Positions 35,221 through 46,584 of a stretch of DNA of 64,000 nt are shown piece after piece. Numbering within the stretch: the first letter of the stretch is position 1; each line of letters starts with the position of its first letter. Origin of the DNA: Tillandsia leiboldiana. Lineage: Eukaryota > Streptophyta > Magnoliopsida > Poales > Bromeliaceae. Location: assembly GCA_029204045.2 (NCBI GenBank), contig CM055069.1, positions 26,640,825 through 26,704,824 of the forward strand, in the 5' to 3' direction. The position numbers were made by a program, and so were the translations under genes. Under the pieces are notes generated by a model. It did not search any database. It had not been told where the DNA came from and saw only the letters and a program-made list of their open reading frames with translations.

Positions 35221-35700
35221 GCAAGTTTGGTACTAAACGGGAGGCCGCCGCCACCGTGGTTAAACGGGAGGCCGCCGCCGCCGTTACAATGTTCACGGAG
35301 TCATCGCCGCAGTCGCGGTGTTCGCGGGGTCATCACCGGAGCCGCGGGAGACGAAAGGGGAGGTTACTGTTCATCCTGTACGGCTTCAGGCCACGCGGTC
35401 CACGGGACCAGGCGTGCACCCGGCGGACGCCTACACAGCCCAGAGAGGCGGACCCGGCGCACGGGCGCGTGCGCCAGCCCGGCCCAGGCCGCGCGGTGCA
35501 CGCGCCAGGCGTGCACCCGGCGCACGCCCGCGCAGCCCGATCGTGCGGACCCGGCGCACGGGCGCGTGCGCCAGCCCGGCCCAGGCCGCGCGGTGAACGC
35601 GCCAGGCGTGCACCCGGTCCTCGCCATCGCAGCCGTGGGGGAGGCGGACCCGGTGCGCGCCTCCTGCTGTGCGCGGCCCGGCCCAAGCCGCGTTGATCCA
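35221..35700 (+). repeat. GC-rich core of the second A2 LTR, ~97-bp tandem units
   Basis: Homologous to 2391-3181 but clearly diverged. Tandem units start at 35461 and 35558. It has the same CCG triplets and GTGCAC-type palindromes. Frames are open on both strands; no protein family is recognised. Confidence 0.7.
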
Positions 35701-36030
35701 CCGTTGCGGCATGCTCCCGGTCTGCGCCGTCGCCGTCTGTTTTCGTGGACCCGGTCCACGCCCGGATCCGTGCACCTGTCTTCAGAAAAAGGGTCCAGAA
35801 GCTCCGTTTTTAGCCCGTTTCGCCCCGTTTTTGAGTGTTTTTAACCACGACGATGGTTTTTAACAAATAATTCTTATTGTAGCTGTTCGGGCACACGGCG
35901 AGGGTATTTTTAGTTGGAGCTCCCGCACGTCTTCTCCTTCGTGTTTGAGGTGGGTTCTTATTTGGAGACTTAGCACGGCATTTCCGACATTTGTAACTAA
36001 CACCATTTGAGCATTTAATTGAGGTATTGT

Positions 36031-36370
36031 GGATAGTCTCTATGGTGCTTGTTATTTGACTATATGTAGATGGTAGTCTCTATAGTTCTTGTTATTTGAC
36101 TATATGTAGATGATAGTCTCTATGGTTCTTGTTATTTGACTATATGTAGATGGTAGTCTCTATAGTTCCTGTTATTTGACTATATGTAGATGATAGTCCC
36201 TATGGTTGTTGTTATTTGACTATATGTAGATGGTAGTCTCTATAGTTCTTGTTATTTGACTATATGTAGATGATAGTCCCTATGGTTCTTGTTATTTGAC
36301 TATATGTAGATGATAGTCCCTATGGTTCTTGTTATCTGACTATATGTAGATGATAGTCTCTATGGTTCTC
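36031..36370 (+). repeat. Minisatellite, 40-bp unit, about 8.5 copies
   Basis: Units start every 40 bp from 36031 (GATAGTCTCTATGG...), alternating slightly (GGTAGTC and GATAGTC), with very low divergence. It lies directly upstream of the hairpin series, where the other A2 LTR has an unrelated tandem repeat. Confidence 0.9.
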
Positions 36371-36422
36371 GTTTCTTGATTTCGTACGGTATTCTTGGTT
36401 ACTATGCTTGAGGCAGCAGCAC

Positions 36423-37411
36423 GCGCACCCGCGGTTTGGCCACCGCAAAGGGTGCGCTTTTCCGGAAAAGTGGTCTATGACCCGTGTAAACCCACGAGGT
36501 GACGTAGTGGGGTGGGGCCCCTGTAGTTGTGGGGTTTGAGGCGCCAAGGTGCGAGCGGTGGCTCTTTGTGAGCGGTGCGACCAGTCGACGTAGATGCTCG
36601 ACGTGGTCAGGTGTTACAGGTGTTCGTGGCTCTTTGTGAGTGGTGCGACCAGTCGACGTAGATGCTCGACGTGGTCAGATTTTACAGGTGTTCGTGTTTC
36701 TCTTCCCCTCTTGGGAGGGTGGTTGCTCTGGATCGTCTGACGGTCGGCTTTACTACGTTTCCTGCTTTTTTTTGGTATTATCGTGTCGCTGACTTCCCAC
36801 TCCGTGACAGGTTCCTCCAGGGGTGAGAGCTAGGCGACAGTGAGGCCGAGTCAGGAGCTTTCGGGTCCTTCGAGATCCCAGACGGTGTTTCCCTTTCAGT
36901 CGCATTTCATTTATTTCTTGTAGACTATTGTGTGGTTCTCGATACCCTCGTGGGGTCGGTGTGGATGTCGGTACTCTACTCTTTAGTTGTGTGGATGTTA
37001 ATTTCTTATCTCTGTTCGGCCGTATTTCAAAAGGAAAGAAAGAAAAAGAAAAAGAAATTGTGAAAATCGTTTTCAAAACTTGGGTGTCGTGTGGGCACCG
37101 TTTTCAAAACCCTGTGGATTTATGGATTTTAGAAAACGGATTTCAAAACCTGAGTGTCGTGTGGGCACTGTTTTAAAAACTGTGGATTTATGGTTTTTGA
37201 ACTGTTTTAAAAACCCGGGTGCCGAGTGGGCACCGCTTTAAAAATTGTGGATTTATTCTTTCAAATTGGTCGGCCTTGAGAATGGGTATGTTGTGTAAGT
37301 ATTGAGAACTGTTGTGATTGAATGAACTTCTATGATTGCATGTTGTATTAGCCGCGACGCCGTTCATATACAGAGGAGACTCTGTCCGTTTACAAGGTGA
37401 TTCTGTGTATG
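36423..37411 (+). other. Hairpin series in the second A2 LTR
   Basis: H1 at 36423-36457. Two H3 hairpins at 36579-36608 and 36647-36676 (GACCAGTCGA with TCGACGTGGTC, loop CGTAGATGC). Three small hairpins near 37085, 37153 and 37211 (GGTGTC/GGCACC, AGTGTC/GGCACT, GGTGCC/GGCACC). Terminal hairpin arms at 37365-37374 and 37402-37411 (CATATACAGA with TCTGTGTATG). Stem bases differ from other copies in a paired way. Confidence 0.65.
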
Positions 37412-37530
37412 CGGCGGGTCTGGGCACGCACCGGGGAAGAAGGAGTTTCAAAAAAAAAATTGATACGCAAAACAAATCCTTTTTCGATGATTGTTTCCGC
37501 TGAATGAAACCCCCGGGGCGTGACAGCTTG

Positions 37531-38022
37531 CCTCCAGCAGACTTAGTGGGCATACCGTGGACTTTGAGAACGGTACCCACTAAGAACTACCTTCTGCAGT
37601 AGTTCTCACACCCGCTGTGGTGACAGGTGTTCCTGAGGCGGCCGTTCAGGGTTCAGCTCGTGCGGAGTCTTCAGACCGAGGTAAGGGCGTGGCCGACTAG
37701 TTCCTACCAGAGTCTGATGAGTCAGAGGTAAAGTCACCTGTATTTTTTGTTCCACTTTTGTACTGGACAGTGGGTTGTACTTATGTTTAGAGAGTGGAGT
37801 TTGTTTTTGGGTTATGTACTTGGATTCTATATTTGGATTGTATTTATAGTCACTTCAGCTGTTCAGTTTTATTTCTCTAGTATAGTTTCTTTTCAGCTCT
37901 GATACTTGTATAGTTGTAGATCTCTTTTTGCAGGTTAGACGCTTCATCTGTGCGGGAAATCCCGTGCGGGCGGCGGATCTGTTGGCGAGCCCGGGTCGCA
38001 GTTTCGACCGCGGGGCGTGACA
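37531..38022 (+). repeat. 3' end of a B-type LTR
   Basis: It resembles 8900-9435: a CACTAAGAACTAC region, long T/G-rich stretch, small terminal hairpin GCGGGA with TCCCGT near 37955, and CGGGGCGTGACA at the end. The five following bases, GTAGG, would be its right target duplication. Confidence 0.65.
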
Positions 38023-38540
38023 GTAGGACCCTTTTTTCTAAGCAGATTCGCTTATTTATACATTTACAACCCCTCTTAGGACTAATCGCCGTTTTAGATA
38101 ATGGTGTATTAAACGAAAAATTATTGAGAATTACGGCGTATTTTTTGGGAAATTGTTATGTATTCCTCGGCCTCAAAATCAATAGTAGAGTATTTTCTTC
38201 TACGTTCATCCGCATTGCGCGTTATTCGGTTACGAGATTTGCGCCTATGATTTTTTCTGTTTAATCTTAAGCGTTATTTATCTCTTTATTCTCAATCCTT
38301 ATTCTCAATCGACTTATAAAGCCGATGACCGATTATTTATCTTATCCTCAACGACTTACAAAGCCGATGATCGATTATTTATCTCGGTCCTTATCCTTAA
38401 TCTTAACCGATTATTTCAAATCGGTTGACTTGTTGAAAGATTTCCACACCACATGTCACCTTTGATTCGGTTCAACTGAATCGGTCGTATCGACCGTATC
38501 ACTTGCCACGTGGCGATTTTTTTAGTTTCAACAGTAATTT
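38023..38540. other. AT-rich DNA with no recognised feature
   Basis: No coding frame or known motif was found. Two imperfect repeats of an AAAGCCGATGA-CCGATTATTTATCT type lie at about 38318-38380, and CCGATT-like words recur. These resemble words in the T LTR (43029-44191), so it may be an old LTR remnant. Confidence 0.35.
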
Positions 38541-38938
38541 TTTGAAATTATAATCAAGTTCATCAAGTAAGCATAAAATGAACGGTCAAAATCGAACGAC
38601 CTCCTAAAAATAGAGGATCAGATTCTTCAATTTAAGATCGGAGTTATAGATCTCAATGTAGATAGTGAATAGAATTTTCTATCAAAAATTCAACCTATTT
38701 TGATTTTTTTACACCGTTAAACTAGCAAGCATTCCATACCGGCCGTTAAAAATTATCAATTTTGAGATCTTTTGATCGTAAGGTAAATGATATCAAAAAA
38801 TTATGAAATTTAGTTTCTAAAAGTTTCAAGTGCTCTAAATAATATTTAACGGTACGAATCGTCGATTTAGAAACTCTATCATAAAAAATAACTTATGAAT
38901 ACGAAGTCGATCTTACTCATAAGAATATAGTAGTCGGA

Positions 38939-38941
<3 letters not shown>
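38541..38941. mobile_element. MITE-like element, probably 5'-truncated
   Basis: Its inner sequence (AATGAACGGTCAAAAT, ACACCGTTAAACTA, TTTCTAAAAG) resembles the arms of the fold-back element at 39034-39550. Its right end GTAGTCGGACTC is like the ends of the elements at 39604 and 39979. It runs directly into a TA microsatellite. No transposase is present. Confidence 0.45.

Positions 38942-39033
<92 letters not shown>
38942..39033. repeat. Compound microsatellite (TA)n-(GA)n
   Basis: About 60 bp of TA followed by about 31 bp of GA, ending at the left terminus of a fold-back element. The same compound order recurs at 39551-39603. Confidence 0.9.
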
Positions 39034-39035
<2 letters not shown>

Positions 39036-39548
39036 AGGCTCCTATACTATTGACAGTATTGGAGCTCCTATACTATAGTCTCATTTTCGATTTTAGGTTG
39101 TTCAAATCAACGATATACACCGTTAAATATGATTTAGGGTATATAAAATTCTTAAAGAAAAATATTTATAATTTTTCGACATAGTTTACTTTATGATCAA
39201 AACCATTTCAAAATTGTTAATTTTCAATGGCTACTATGACGAGTCTGTAGTTTAACGGTGTAGAAAAATATAAATTTATTCAAATTTTGATAAAAAATAT
39301 TTTAAACCATTTAAATCAAGATCAACATTCTTGATCTTGAATTTAAAAGTGCTATCCTCAAATTTTAAAGATTGTTCAATTTCCACCGTTCATTTTGATA
39401 TGATTTACTTACTAAGTAAACGATGTCGAAAAAAAGTAAAATTTTATTTCTAAAAACTTCATATACCCTAAATCGTTGATTTGAACACTCTAAAATAAAA
39501 AATAGGACTATAGTATAGGATCTCCAATACTATCAATAGTATAGGAGC

Positions 39549-39550
<2 letters not shown>
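39034..39550. mobile_element. Fold-back MITE-like element
   Basis: Ends are long inverted repeats: 39036-39080 (GGCTCCTATACTATTGACAG...) matches the reverse complement of 39505-39549. Inverted similarity extends inward (TCAAATCAACGAT near 39101 with ATCGTTGATTTGA near 39472), so most of the 517 bp can fold back. It is flanked by GA and TA repeats. There is no open frame, so it is non-autonomous; the superfamily is unknown. Confidence 0.75.

Positions 39551-39603
<53 letters not shown>
39551..39603. repeat. Compound microsatellite (TA)n-(GA)n
   Basis: About 23 bp of TA and 30 bp of GA between two MITE-like elements, repeating the arrangement at 38942-39033. Confidence 0.9.
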
Positions 39604-40205
<602 letters not shown>

Positions 40206-40370
40206 TTTATATATATATATATAGATATATAACCTTGTGAAAAAATATATAGTTGTCAAGCCTGGAGCCCCAAATTGAATTTCCAAAATCAAATAACCTT
40301 TTGAAAATATTGATGGGTTTAAGAGCCTTGGAGGACCGAGGATTGAGAGGATTGGGAAGATTGAAATCAC

Positions 40371-40543
40371 CTGAAAGAAGAGAAGTGAGGACTGAGAGGG
40401 TGAATCCAGCACGAATCCACCCTTAAGGAAGGACCAACACCCACTTTTGGCTGATACCGTCCCTACGCATCTTGTTCCTGAATTGTCGGGGGTTAGCCTT
40501 GCATTGATTATAGCTGAATCTGTTCCATCAATTCTCACCCAAC
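40371..40543 (-). CDS. Exon of a GH10 xylanase-like gene (carbohydrate-binding domain), partial
   Basis: A minus-strand exon of 173 bp is bounded by a good acceptor (TTTCTGTAG then GTTGGG) and donor (CAG then GTGATT). Joined in phase to the exon at 41314-41470, it reads WVRIDGTDSA and then CVGTVSAKSGCWSFLKGG. The SGCWSxLKGG stretch is characteristic of the CBM22/CBM4_9-type domain before the catalytic domain in plant GH10 endo-xylanase-like proteins, which act on wall xylan. The family call comes from remembered motifs. The catalytic exons are not in the window; MITEs lie where they would be expected, so the gene may be broken or have a very long intron. Confidence 0.55.
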
Positions 40544-41313
40544 CTACAGAAAGAGAATGTGCGTATCCATAATAATCTGCTAACATACAATTGTGGAAAG
40601 GCGCCTCCTTCAATTGTGGCACCAAATAAATGAGATGGTACAACGGGATTAACTTCATTAATTCGTTTCATACAAGAGAAATTTTCAAGGACAAACCTAT
40701 TTAAAATTCTAAAAACAGCAAATATGAAAATAACAAGTTGGACCCTTTCCTTTTTTTTTTTTTCTTTTTACTTTTTCTGTTTCTGAGAATTGAGAATTAG
40801 GCCCATACATATGCACTTCACATCCCATAATATGTCCATGGTAAAGTTTAATGTAACTTATTCTAAACAACGGAACTGCAAATTTTTTATGATGCTAATC
40901 AATAATATTAAAAGATATATGAACGTTGACAAACACACAGTTCAATATATAATAATAACTCAAACCAGAAAATTAAAAATTGAGAAAATTCTCAGCAAAA
41001 AAGTAAAGTTGAGGGTCTGCTATAAAACGGCCTACAAATGAGGCGTATTCATACATTTTTGCAATTTCCTTTTTTTTGGAGCAATGCTACCGGTACACGT
41101 CAAAAAGAATGTACATCCTACATTCCACCCAATCAAGAATGGGGTATCTTTTATGGATCACTTAACTATTTGTAAAGTGATCTTTCATCCATCCCCACCC
41201 ATTGGATGAGTTAAGTGTCGGATGTACACCCCAAAAAAAATATATAAATATAATTTATCTTTTTTCTGAGTATAGTAGATCTGTATTGTTCAGAATACAA
41301 AGGAAGAACTCAC
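40544..41313 (-). other. Intron of the GH10-like gene
   Basis: AT-rich DNA between donor GTGAGT (41308-41313) and acceptor CTGTAG (40544-40549 region). Joining the exons restores a Cys codon split T/GT. A candidate short insertion with GGTACAC/GTACACC-like ends is at about 41071-41235. No exon is seen in it. Confidence 0.55.
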
Positions 41314-41470
41314 ATGAGAAGCTGTATCTTGTTGTCTGGTTGAGATTGTAAAGTACAAATGCTGGTGAGTACACTCCTGTCTCTGTTTTACGGTATGCTA
41401 TTGGATTGTCTCCTTTTCCGTTCCTTAGAATCCCTCCATTGTACAGAGGGCGCTCAGGTTGGGATTTGCA
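41314..41470 (-). CDS. Upstream exon of the GH10 xylanase-like gene, partial
   Basis: A 157-bp minus-strand exon follows acceptor TTGGTAG and ends at donor GTGAGT. It encodes a 52-residue piece starting CKSQPERPLYNGGI and ending TRYSFS plus one base of the next Cys codon. It has no stop codon and joins in phase to the next exon, so splicing has kept the frame. The PLYNGGI word fits the start of the binding domain in plant GH10-like proteins. Further upstream exons are not visible because a copia LTR begins 55 bp away inside the preceding intron. The call is by motif only. Confidence 0.55.
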
Positions 41471-41524
41471 CTACCAAGAGAGAAAATATTTAGGGGTTGC
41501 ATTTGCATCAACTTACATAGGATT

Positions 41525-41914
41525 TGTTAGAAAATGATACAAATTGTTCATGGTGTTAGTGGTCCTATTATTGTGCAAGTAGTGGGTGAATGTAGTGCTA
41601 GTAGTGGGCTAATTTAGTTAGAAATTAACTACGTCATGGAGTGGTAGATTAATTTTTGTACGTAAATAGTGGGTTATATAGTGGAGTTTATGCTAACTAG
41701 TTTTTAGGAATACATGTGCAGTGGGTGTAGTGGAGAACATGTGTTGAGTTGGATTTTCTTAAACTTTAAGTTTTCTTTTTCTATTTAAATCCTTAGATTG
41801 TAAGCTCGTAAGAGAATTGATTTTTGAATTAAAAGTTTTTATTTTCTTCCACTTCATTTGTTGTAACAAATTTTATTTGTGGGTATTTACTTTAGAATGC
41901 TTCTTCCACCTACA
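41525..41914 (+). mobile_element. 5' LTR of a Ty1/copia element
   Basis: It starts TGTTAGAAAATG and ends CCTACA, 390 bp, followed 2 bp later by a primer site and then a copia gag. The left target duplication would be GGATT (41520-41524); the right end is not in view. It sits in an intron of the GH10-like gene. Confidence 0.7.
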
Positions 41915-41916
41915 CT

Positions 41917-41928
41917 TGGTATTAGAGC
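41917..41928 (+). other. Primer-binding site of the copia element
   Basis: TGGTATTAGAGC matches the initiator tRNA-Met complement TGGTATCAGAGC with one change, at the standard place after the LTR. Confidence 0.75.
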
Positions 41929-42026
41929 CCCGTTGTGATCAAGACTGGGCGTTATGGTATTCAATCAAGAAGTAGCCGGAAGGCTCGTACAAAGAGAGGT
42001 ATATTCTCATTGCACTTGTTTTCGTC

Positions 42027-43028
42027 ATGAGTAACTCAAGTGCACTTAATCTCTCTCAATCCTTGGTTCCAATTTTCAATGGAGAAAATTATGAATTTTG
42101 TAGCATCAAAATGCGAACTTTTATTATTTCACAAAATCTTTGGGATCTAGTTGAGTATGATTATGCAGAAGCAGAAAGTTCAAAAGGTGCAGATAAGACA
42201 ACAGATCAAAAAGAGCTTCGCAAAAAAGATGCCAAGGCATAGCTTGTGTTGCAGTAGGAAGTGCATGACACTATTTTTTCTCGAATTGCAAATGTTACCA
42301 AATCAAATGAAGCTTGGACTATCTTGAAGCAAAGAATATCGAGGAAATGACCGAGTTCGAACGGTGAGGCTACTAACTCTCCAAAAAGAATTTGAAAATC
42401 TCTACATGGAAAATACCGAAGGTATGCAATAATATTTTTCCTGAGTTACCATCATTATTAATCAGATGAAAAGTCTTGGTGATGATATTTTTGAGAAGAA
42501 GGTGGTTGAAAAAGTTTTGAGAAGCCTTCCTCCTAAATTTGATCATATTGTCGCCGCTATAGAGAAATCAAAGGACTTATCAAATTATTCATTTAATGAA
42601 TTAATTGGTTCTCTTTTAGCTCATGAATAGGGACTAAACAGATCGATCGAAAAAAGTGCTGAAAATGCATTTGAATCAAGAGTAGAGAATTCGAAGTCAA
42701 GAGGCGACCATAAGTATGTAGGAAGAGGCTATGGAAGAGGTGGCTTTCACAGTCGTGGAAGAGGCCGAGGTTATAGTAGAGGAAGATCCGATACAAACTA
42801 TTAACAAGAATGACAACGAGAAAAGCAGCCACAGCCAAGGCTATAAAAGTAAGCAATGTCATTTTTGTAAAAAATATGGTCATATAGAATCTCATTGTTA
42901 AGCTAAAACAAAACAACAAGCCAACTATGCAGAAAAGAAAGATGAGGAAGATAAGCTATTTTTTACTTGTCTGAATTCTAGTGTTAGTAGTGCTGATTTG
43001 TGGATTTTGGATAGTGGATGTAGCAACC
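42027..43028 (+). pseudogene. Ty1/copia gag and start of protease, broken
   Basis: The frame opens MSNSSALNLSQS and has the copia gag word PIFNGENYEF. It stops at 42242 and continues with further stops and shifts (DTIFSRIA, EAWTILKQR, LRSLPPKFDHIV, then a Gly/Arg-rich stretch). A zinc knuckle CHFCKKYGHIESHC (42857-42898, CX2CX4HX4C) is followed by WILDSGCSN, the retropepsin active-site motif. The sequence is cut there, inside the expected His codon, by the T element. Integrase and RT are absent from the window. It is an old, inactive copy. Confidence 0.85.
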
Positions 43029-44191
43029 TGTTTGGACCAAATTTTTCGCCGTATGAGAAAGCGGCATGTGGCACACACAGTTAGTTGAAATCATCAGCCG
43101 ATGAGAGAGAAGGGCAACCGAAGAGGGGCCTGCGCCTAGATACGGATTAGTTTCAGTCGAAACACAGCGCTTAACATTTGAAATCGGCTGAGGGTATCAG
43201 TCGACAAAAGAATAGTCGACAGATGGAGTAACATCTCATTCCAAGTCGGTTTCGGCCGATACCAAACCGCCTCAGTCAAGTAACGGGAGAAGCAAAGTCG
43301 AGGTCAAACCTCAGCGCTCAAGGCTGCAGAAGGAAAGATCTTGGAAAAAGTGAAGGCGAGATTCAGCCGCGAATTTCGTAACAGACCTCGAAGCGGCAAG
43401 CGGCGTCCAGCAAAGGGAAGCGCCGAGAAATGCGCCCTGGCGTAACAATCAGGGGATGAACCTAGATGGGAAGCTGCTACCATCCCATTGAGGCTAGTCA
43501 GCTCAAAAGAAAGTAGTTGAGGATTTCCCGATAACTTTCCCCAAATCACGCCGATAGTTCAAATCGGTGCCTAATAACTTGATTCGGGATGTGTATAAAT
43601 ATCCGAACCATCAAAGAGATCGGGGTCTGGCAATCTCGTAAGCCCGATACCACCCCTGCTCTTCATTTATCTAGGAATAGGCGTAACTTAACTTTTTTTT
43701 CTTCTTTTTTACTGCTTTCCTAGGAGTAGGCTTAATTAATTCTTCTATCCCTTATATCCCCTTCTTCATATCAATATAAAGTGTAAACTGGCCTTTCGGT
43801 CGTGTCTTTATTTATCAATTTAAAGTGTAAACCGGCTCAGCCATGTCTTTATCTTGTTATTTTTGCATTTAGAGTGTAAACCGACCCACTGGTCGTGTCT
43901 TTATTTGCCCTTCTTGCGCTTTAAAGTTACAATCGACTCATCAGCCGTACATTTTTCTTTATATGTTTCGACTCATCTAAGTCGAAACCGGCGATCCCTC
44001 TCTACCTCCGCAAATCCGCTTTGGCAGCCACCGGTCGTTGCGATTGCGAGGAGTTACTAGAGGAGAACCCGGCCGAGCGGATCCCTCCTCGGCCCGATCG
44101 CTTGATTGTTGGCACGTGGCGCACTTCGACACCATCTGGAGGGTCACCCAGCAGGGGCCGATCGCGCGCAAGCCACATTTTGGCCCCAACA
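43029..44191 (+). mobile_element. 5' LTR of a Tat-like Ty3/gypsy element (T)
   Basis: It starts TGTTTGGACCAAAT directly at the break in the copia protease. The probable end is GGCCCCAACA at 44191, which is the inverted counterpart of the start. A TATA box (TATAAATA, 43594-43601) is on the plus strand. Repeats of AAAGTGTAAACxGGC lie at about 43780-43880. CAACC (43024-43028) should be the left duplication. The Tat-like assignment rests mainly on the antisense gene near 53.7-55.5 kb; the exact LTR end is uncertain. Confidence 0.55.
43594..43601 (+). promoter_or_regulatory. TATA box of the T element LTR
   Basis: TATAAATA in the context GTGTATAAATATCC, about 560 bp into the LTR and on its sense strand. 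Confidence 0.6.
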
Positions 44192-44250
44192 ACCTTCTTA
44201 GCACGTCCGGTGGGACACTTAGGTATTTTTTACCTAGTTCTGATCTCAGC

Positions 44251-44710
44251 ATGTCGCAGCTCCCAGAGCTGTATGGGGAATCGGCATTTCTACAGCCATC
44301 CTTGTCGAAATTGTATGGCCAGTTAGCCCAAATGATGAGGTCCCTTGAGAGGAGGGCTCTGGGCTGGGACGCCAACGCTGTGGCCTCGGAGGAGAATTTT
44401 TCTCCGTTCGGGCAGTTTTTAGCTCGAAGAGAGCGAAGCCACGCAGGTTTACCAGTATGTCCGGCAGATCTACCAGAGTCACATTTGGTGCGATCCGCCC
44501 AACGAAATCAACAATAGAGGCGATACGATCACAAGGTATCGTACAACCGACAACACCACAACAAGTGGTTCAGCCGCTGGGGGAAGGGCATCCTTTGACA
44601 CCATCTGCCCCGGAAGAGTGCGGGCCGAATGAATCCGCGGGGGTCTCACACAATTTTTGCTCCCCAGCGCAGCTAGTCCGCACGAAGGGCAAGTCGACTA
44701 CGGGGCAGGC
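44251..44710 (+). pseudogene. Start of the T element gag-like region, broken
   Basis: An ATG at 44251 opens 88 codons (MSQLPELYGESAF...) rich in charged residues, stopping at 44517. Sequence in another frame stays open to the C LTR insertion at 44711. This is where gag should begin after the LTR. I recognise no gag domain in it. It resumes at 53161 after the insertion. Confidence 0.45.
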
Positions 44711-45453
44711 TGTAATGTACCAGATTTTTGGTATATAAATAAATATAAATAAAAATGGTATGAGATACTATTTTTATTGAATTGAGAGAAGTAGAGAATT
44801 GTTTGGAAGTGAATTGGGTCAAAATTGGGATAAACATAAGTGATTTAAAATTTTAAATGAGAAAAGGGGGCTCAGATTTTAGCAGAAGATTTATAGTGTT
44901 AGAAAATTCTGAGAAAATTCGGGGAGTTCCGTAATTATATTTTAAGGCCACGATAAAAGTTTCGCGTCGATCGGATATCCACGCAGTGAGAACGGGGTCC
45001 GCCAGCGATTCTAAATACAGCAGGACTTTTGGTGACCCAGAAATGGTCCAAACTAAATATTTTAAATATTTCATGATAAATTAAGATGAGTTGAGTCTGC
45101 CTGTCAAATTTGGGTGAAAACGGAACGAAAACGGGCGAAAACGGTCGAAAAACGGGAAAGAACGGGCAAAACAGGTGAAATCCGAAAATTTGCCGTACAA
45201 TCGGGCGCCCGATTTGCACTGTAGCGGCGCCTGGTTTACTGTAGCATTTCAGGTGCGGATCCCGGTGATGTGGCACGGATATCAAAGCACGCACGGATCT
45301 CTAGGCGGGCACGCATCCCGAGGGAGCGGGCACGCATCCCGAGGGAGTGGGCACGCATCCCGAGGTAGTGCGGATCTTGAGGCAATGCGCGCAGATCCCG
45401 AGGCATCGGCACGAGGCGCGAGGGCCCGCGGCGCGGGGCAGGTAGGGGCGCCA

Positions 45454-45700
45454 CGTGGCGGCGACCCACTGGCTGCGGCAGATCCGCAGCATGCTTGCGC
45501 AGGGGCGCGTGCCTGCGCTGGCACGTGCTGGCAGGTCAGCGCGCGGGGACACGCGCCAGGGCTGGCGCAGGTCAGCGGGAGCAAGGGATTGGCGGGCCCC
45601 CATTTGCCGGGCCAGCGACGCGACGCGTGATGGGACGCGTCGCTGGTCCTGTTGACGCGGAGGAGAGCGGGGTGGGTGCCAAGTGGCGCCCGCCCATTGG
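45454..45700 (+). promoter_or_regulatory. Degenerate ER-stress-element-like sites in the C LTR
   Basis: CGTGG-N9-ACTGG at 45454-45472 and AGTGG-N9-ATTGG at 45682-45700 are each one base from the ERSE half-sites with the same 9-bp spacing. A weaker one ends with ATTGG at 45756-45760. They lie about 150-400 bp upstream of the TATA box. Confidence 0.5.
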
Positions 45701-45843
45701 CCGCTGTTGGTCGATAGATGCGGTGCGCGGGTGCGGGGACGCATGTCGCTCCCCGATTGGCCAAATGCGGATGACGTGGACATTTAGCTGTCCACTGTAG
45801 CAGCCCGAATTAGTTTTGGGCGCCCAAAAGTGGGATTTTTGGC

Positions 45844-45849
45844 TATAAA
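45844..45849 (+). promoter_or_regulatory. TATA box of the C LTR
   Basis: TATAAA in GGCTATAAACGCCCG, preceded by ACTGTAGCAGCCC, which also precedes the TATA box in the B LTR near 6970. Confidence 0.65.
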
Positions 45850-46195
45850 CGCCCGGAATCCCTTCATTTCTTTCCTTTTCTTCTTTTTGCTCCAACCGTG
45901 AGTCTAGAGGGAGGAAAGAGGGATTTCGTGGGAGAAGTTTGGGGTGCCGCGAGCACACCGGTGACCCCGTGGAGCGCATGCAAGGTGTTCCAAGAAGCCG
46001 GATGGACGCACGTGCGCGCGTTGGACGGCGTGTCGATGTCGATGTAGGTTCCGTTTGTTATTTTGTAGTGTTTTTTGTCACAGTTTTGGAATTTTTCCTT
46101 TAGAGTTTTGGATTTGAACCCCATGCCTTTTACCTGTTAGAGACGCCGTTGACCGTGCCATTTTGCTGCGCGAAGTACCGCCAGGCATTTCGGCG

Positions 46196-46420
46196 TGCAC
46201 CGTTTTACGTGCAACCTCGAAGAACGTGTACCATTTTGCGTGTAAGCTCGAAGACGTGTACCGTTTTGCGTTCAACCTCGAAGGAAGGATGTTCACCATT
46301 TTGTGTGCAAGCTCGAAGACGTGTACTGTTTTGCGTGCAACCTCGAAGGAAGGATGTTCACCATTTGCGTGCAAACTCGAAGATGTGCACCGTTTTGCGT
46401 GCCAACTTGGAAGAACAAGA
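46196..46420 (+). repeat. Tandem array in the C LTR, units ~28-45 bp
   Basis: About seven copies of a unit of the form GTACCGTTTTGCGTGCAACC then TCGAAG, with every second copy extended by GAAGGATGTTCACC. Confidence 0.8.
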
Positions 46421-46584
46421 AAATTGCGGGGAGACCAATTGCAAGTGTCTACGAGCAATTTGGGGTGACACAAGGTGGGGGATTCTACCGAAAATGGGTG
46501 ACCTCTCCCCATTTTCCTCTGCTTTTGATTTTAGAAGCATTATAGTAAGCATTCTAGTATAGTGTAATATTTAAAGAGATATTT

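Larger units (their letters stand above)
34280..37525 (+). mobile_element. Solo LTR, type A2, TSD GCTTG
   Basis: A 3246-bp unit starts TGTAGAGTTCTGG and ends CGGGGCGTGACA, with GCTTG at 34275-34279 and 37526-37530. It is collinear with 1502-4727: 5' part, GC-rich core (35221-35700), minisatellite (36031-36370), hairpin series (36423-37411) and A-run before the terminus. The cores and minisatellites have diverged in length and unit while the hairpin stems are kept. No second LTR or coding interior is present. Confidence 0.9.

Noticed and set aside
36031..36370. CRISPR-like array
   Set aside because: The 40-bp units are contiguous without unique spacers and lie inside a plant LTR, so this is a minisatellite.
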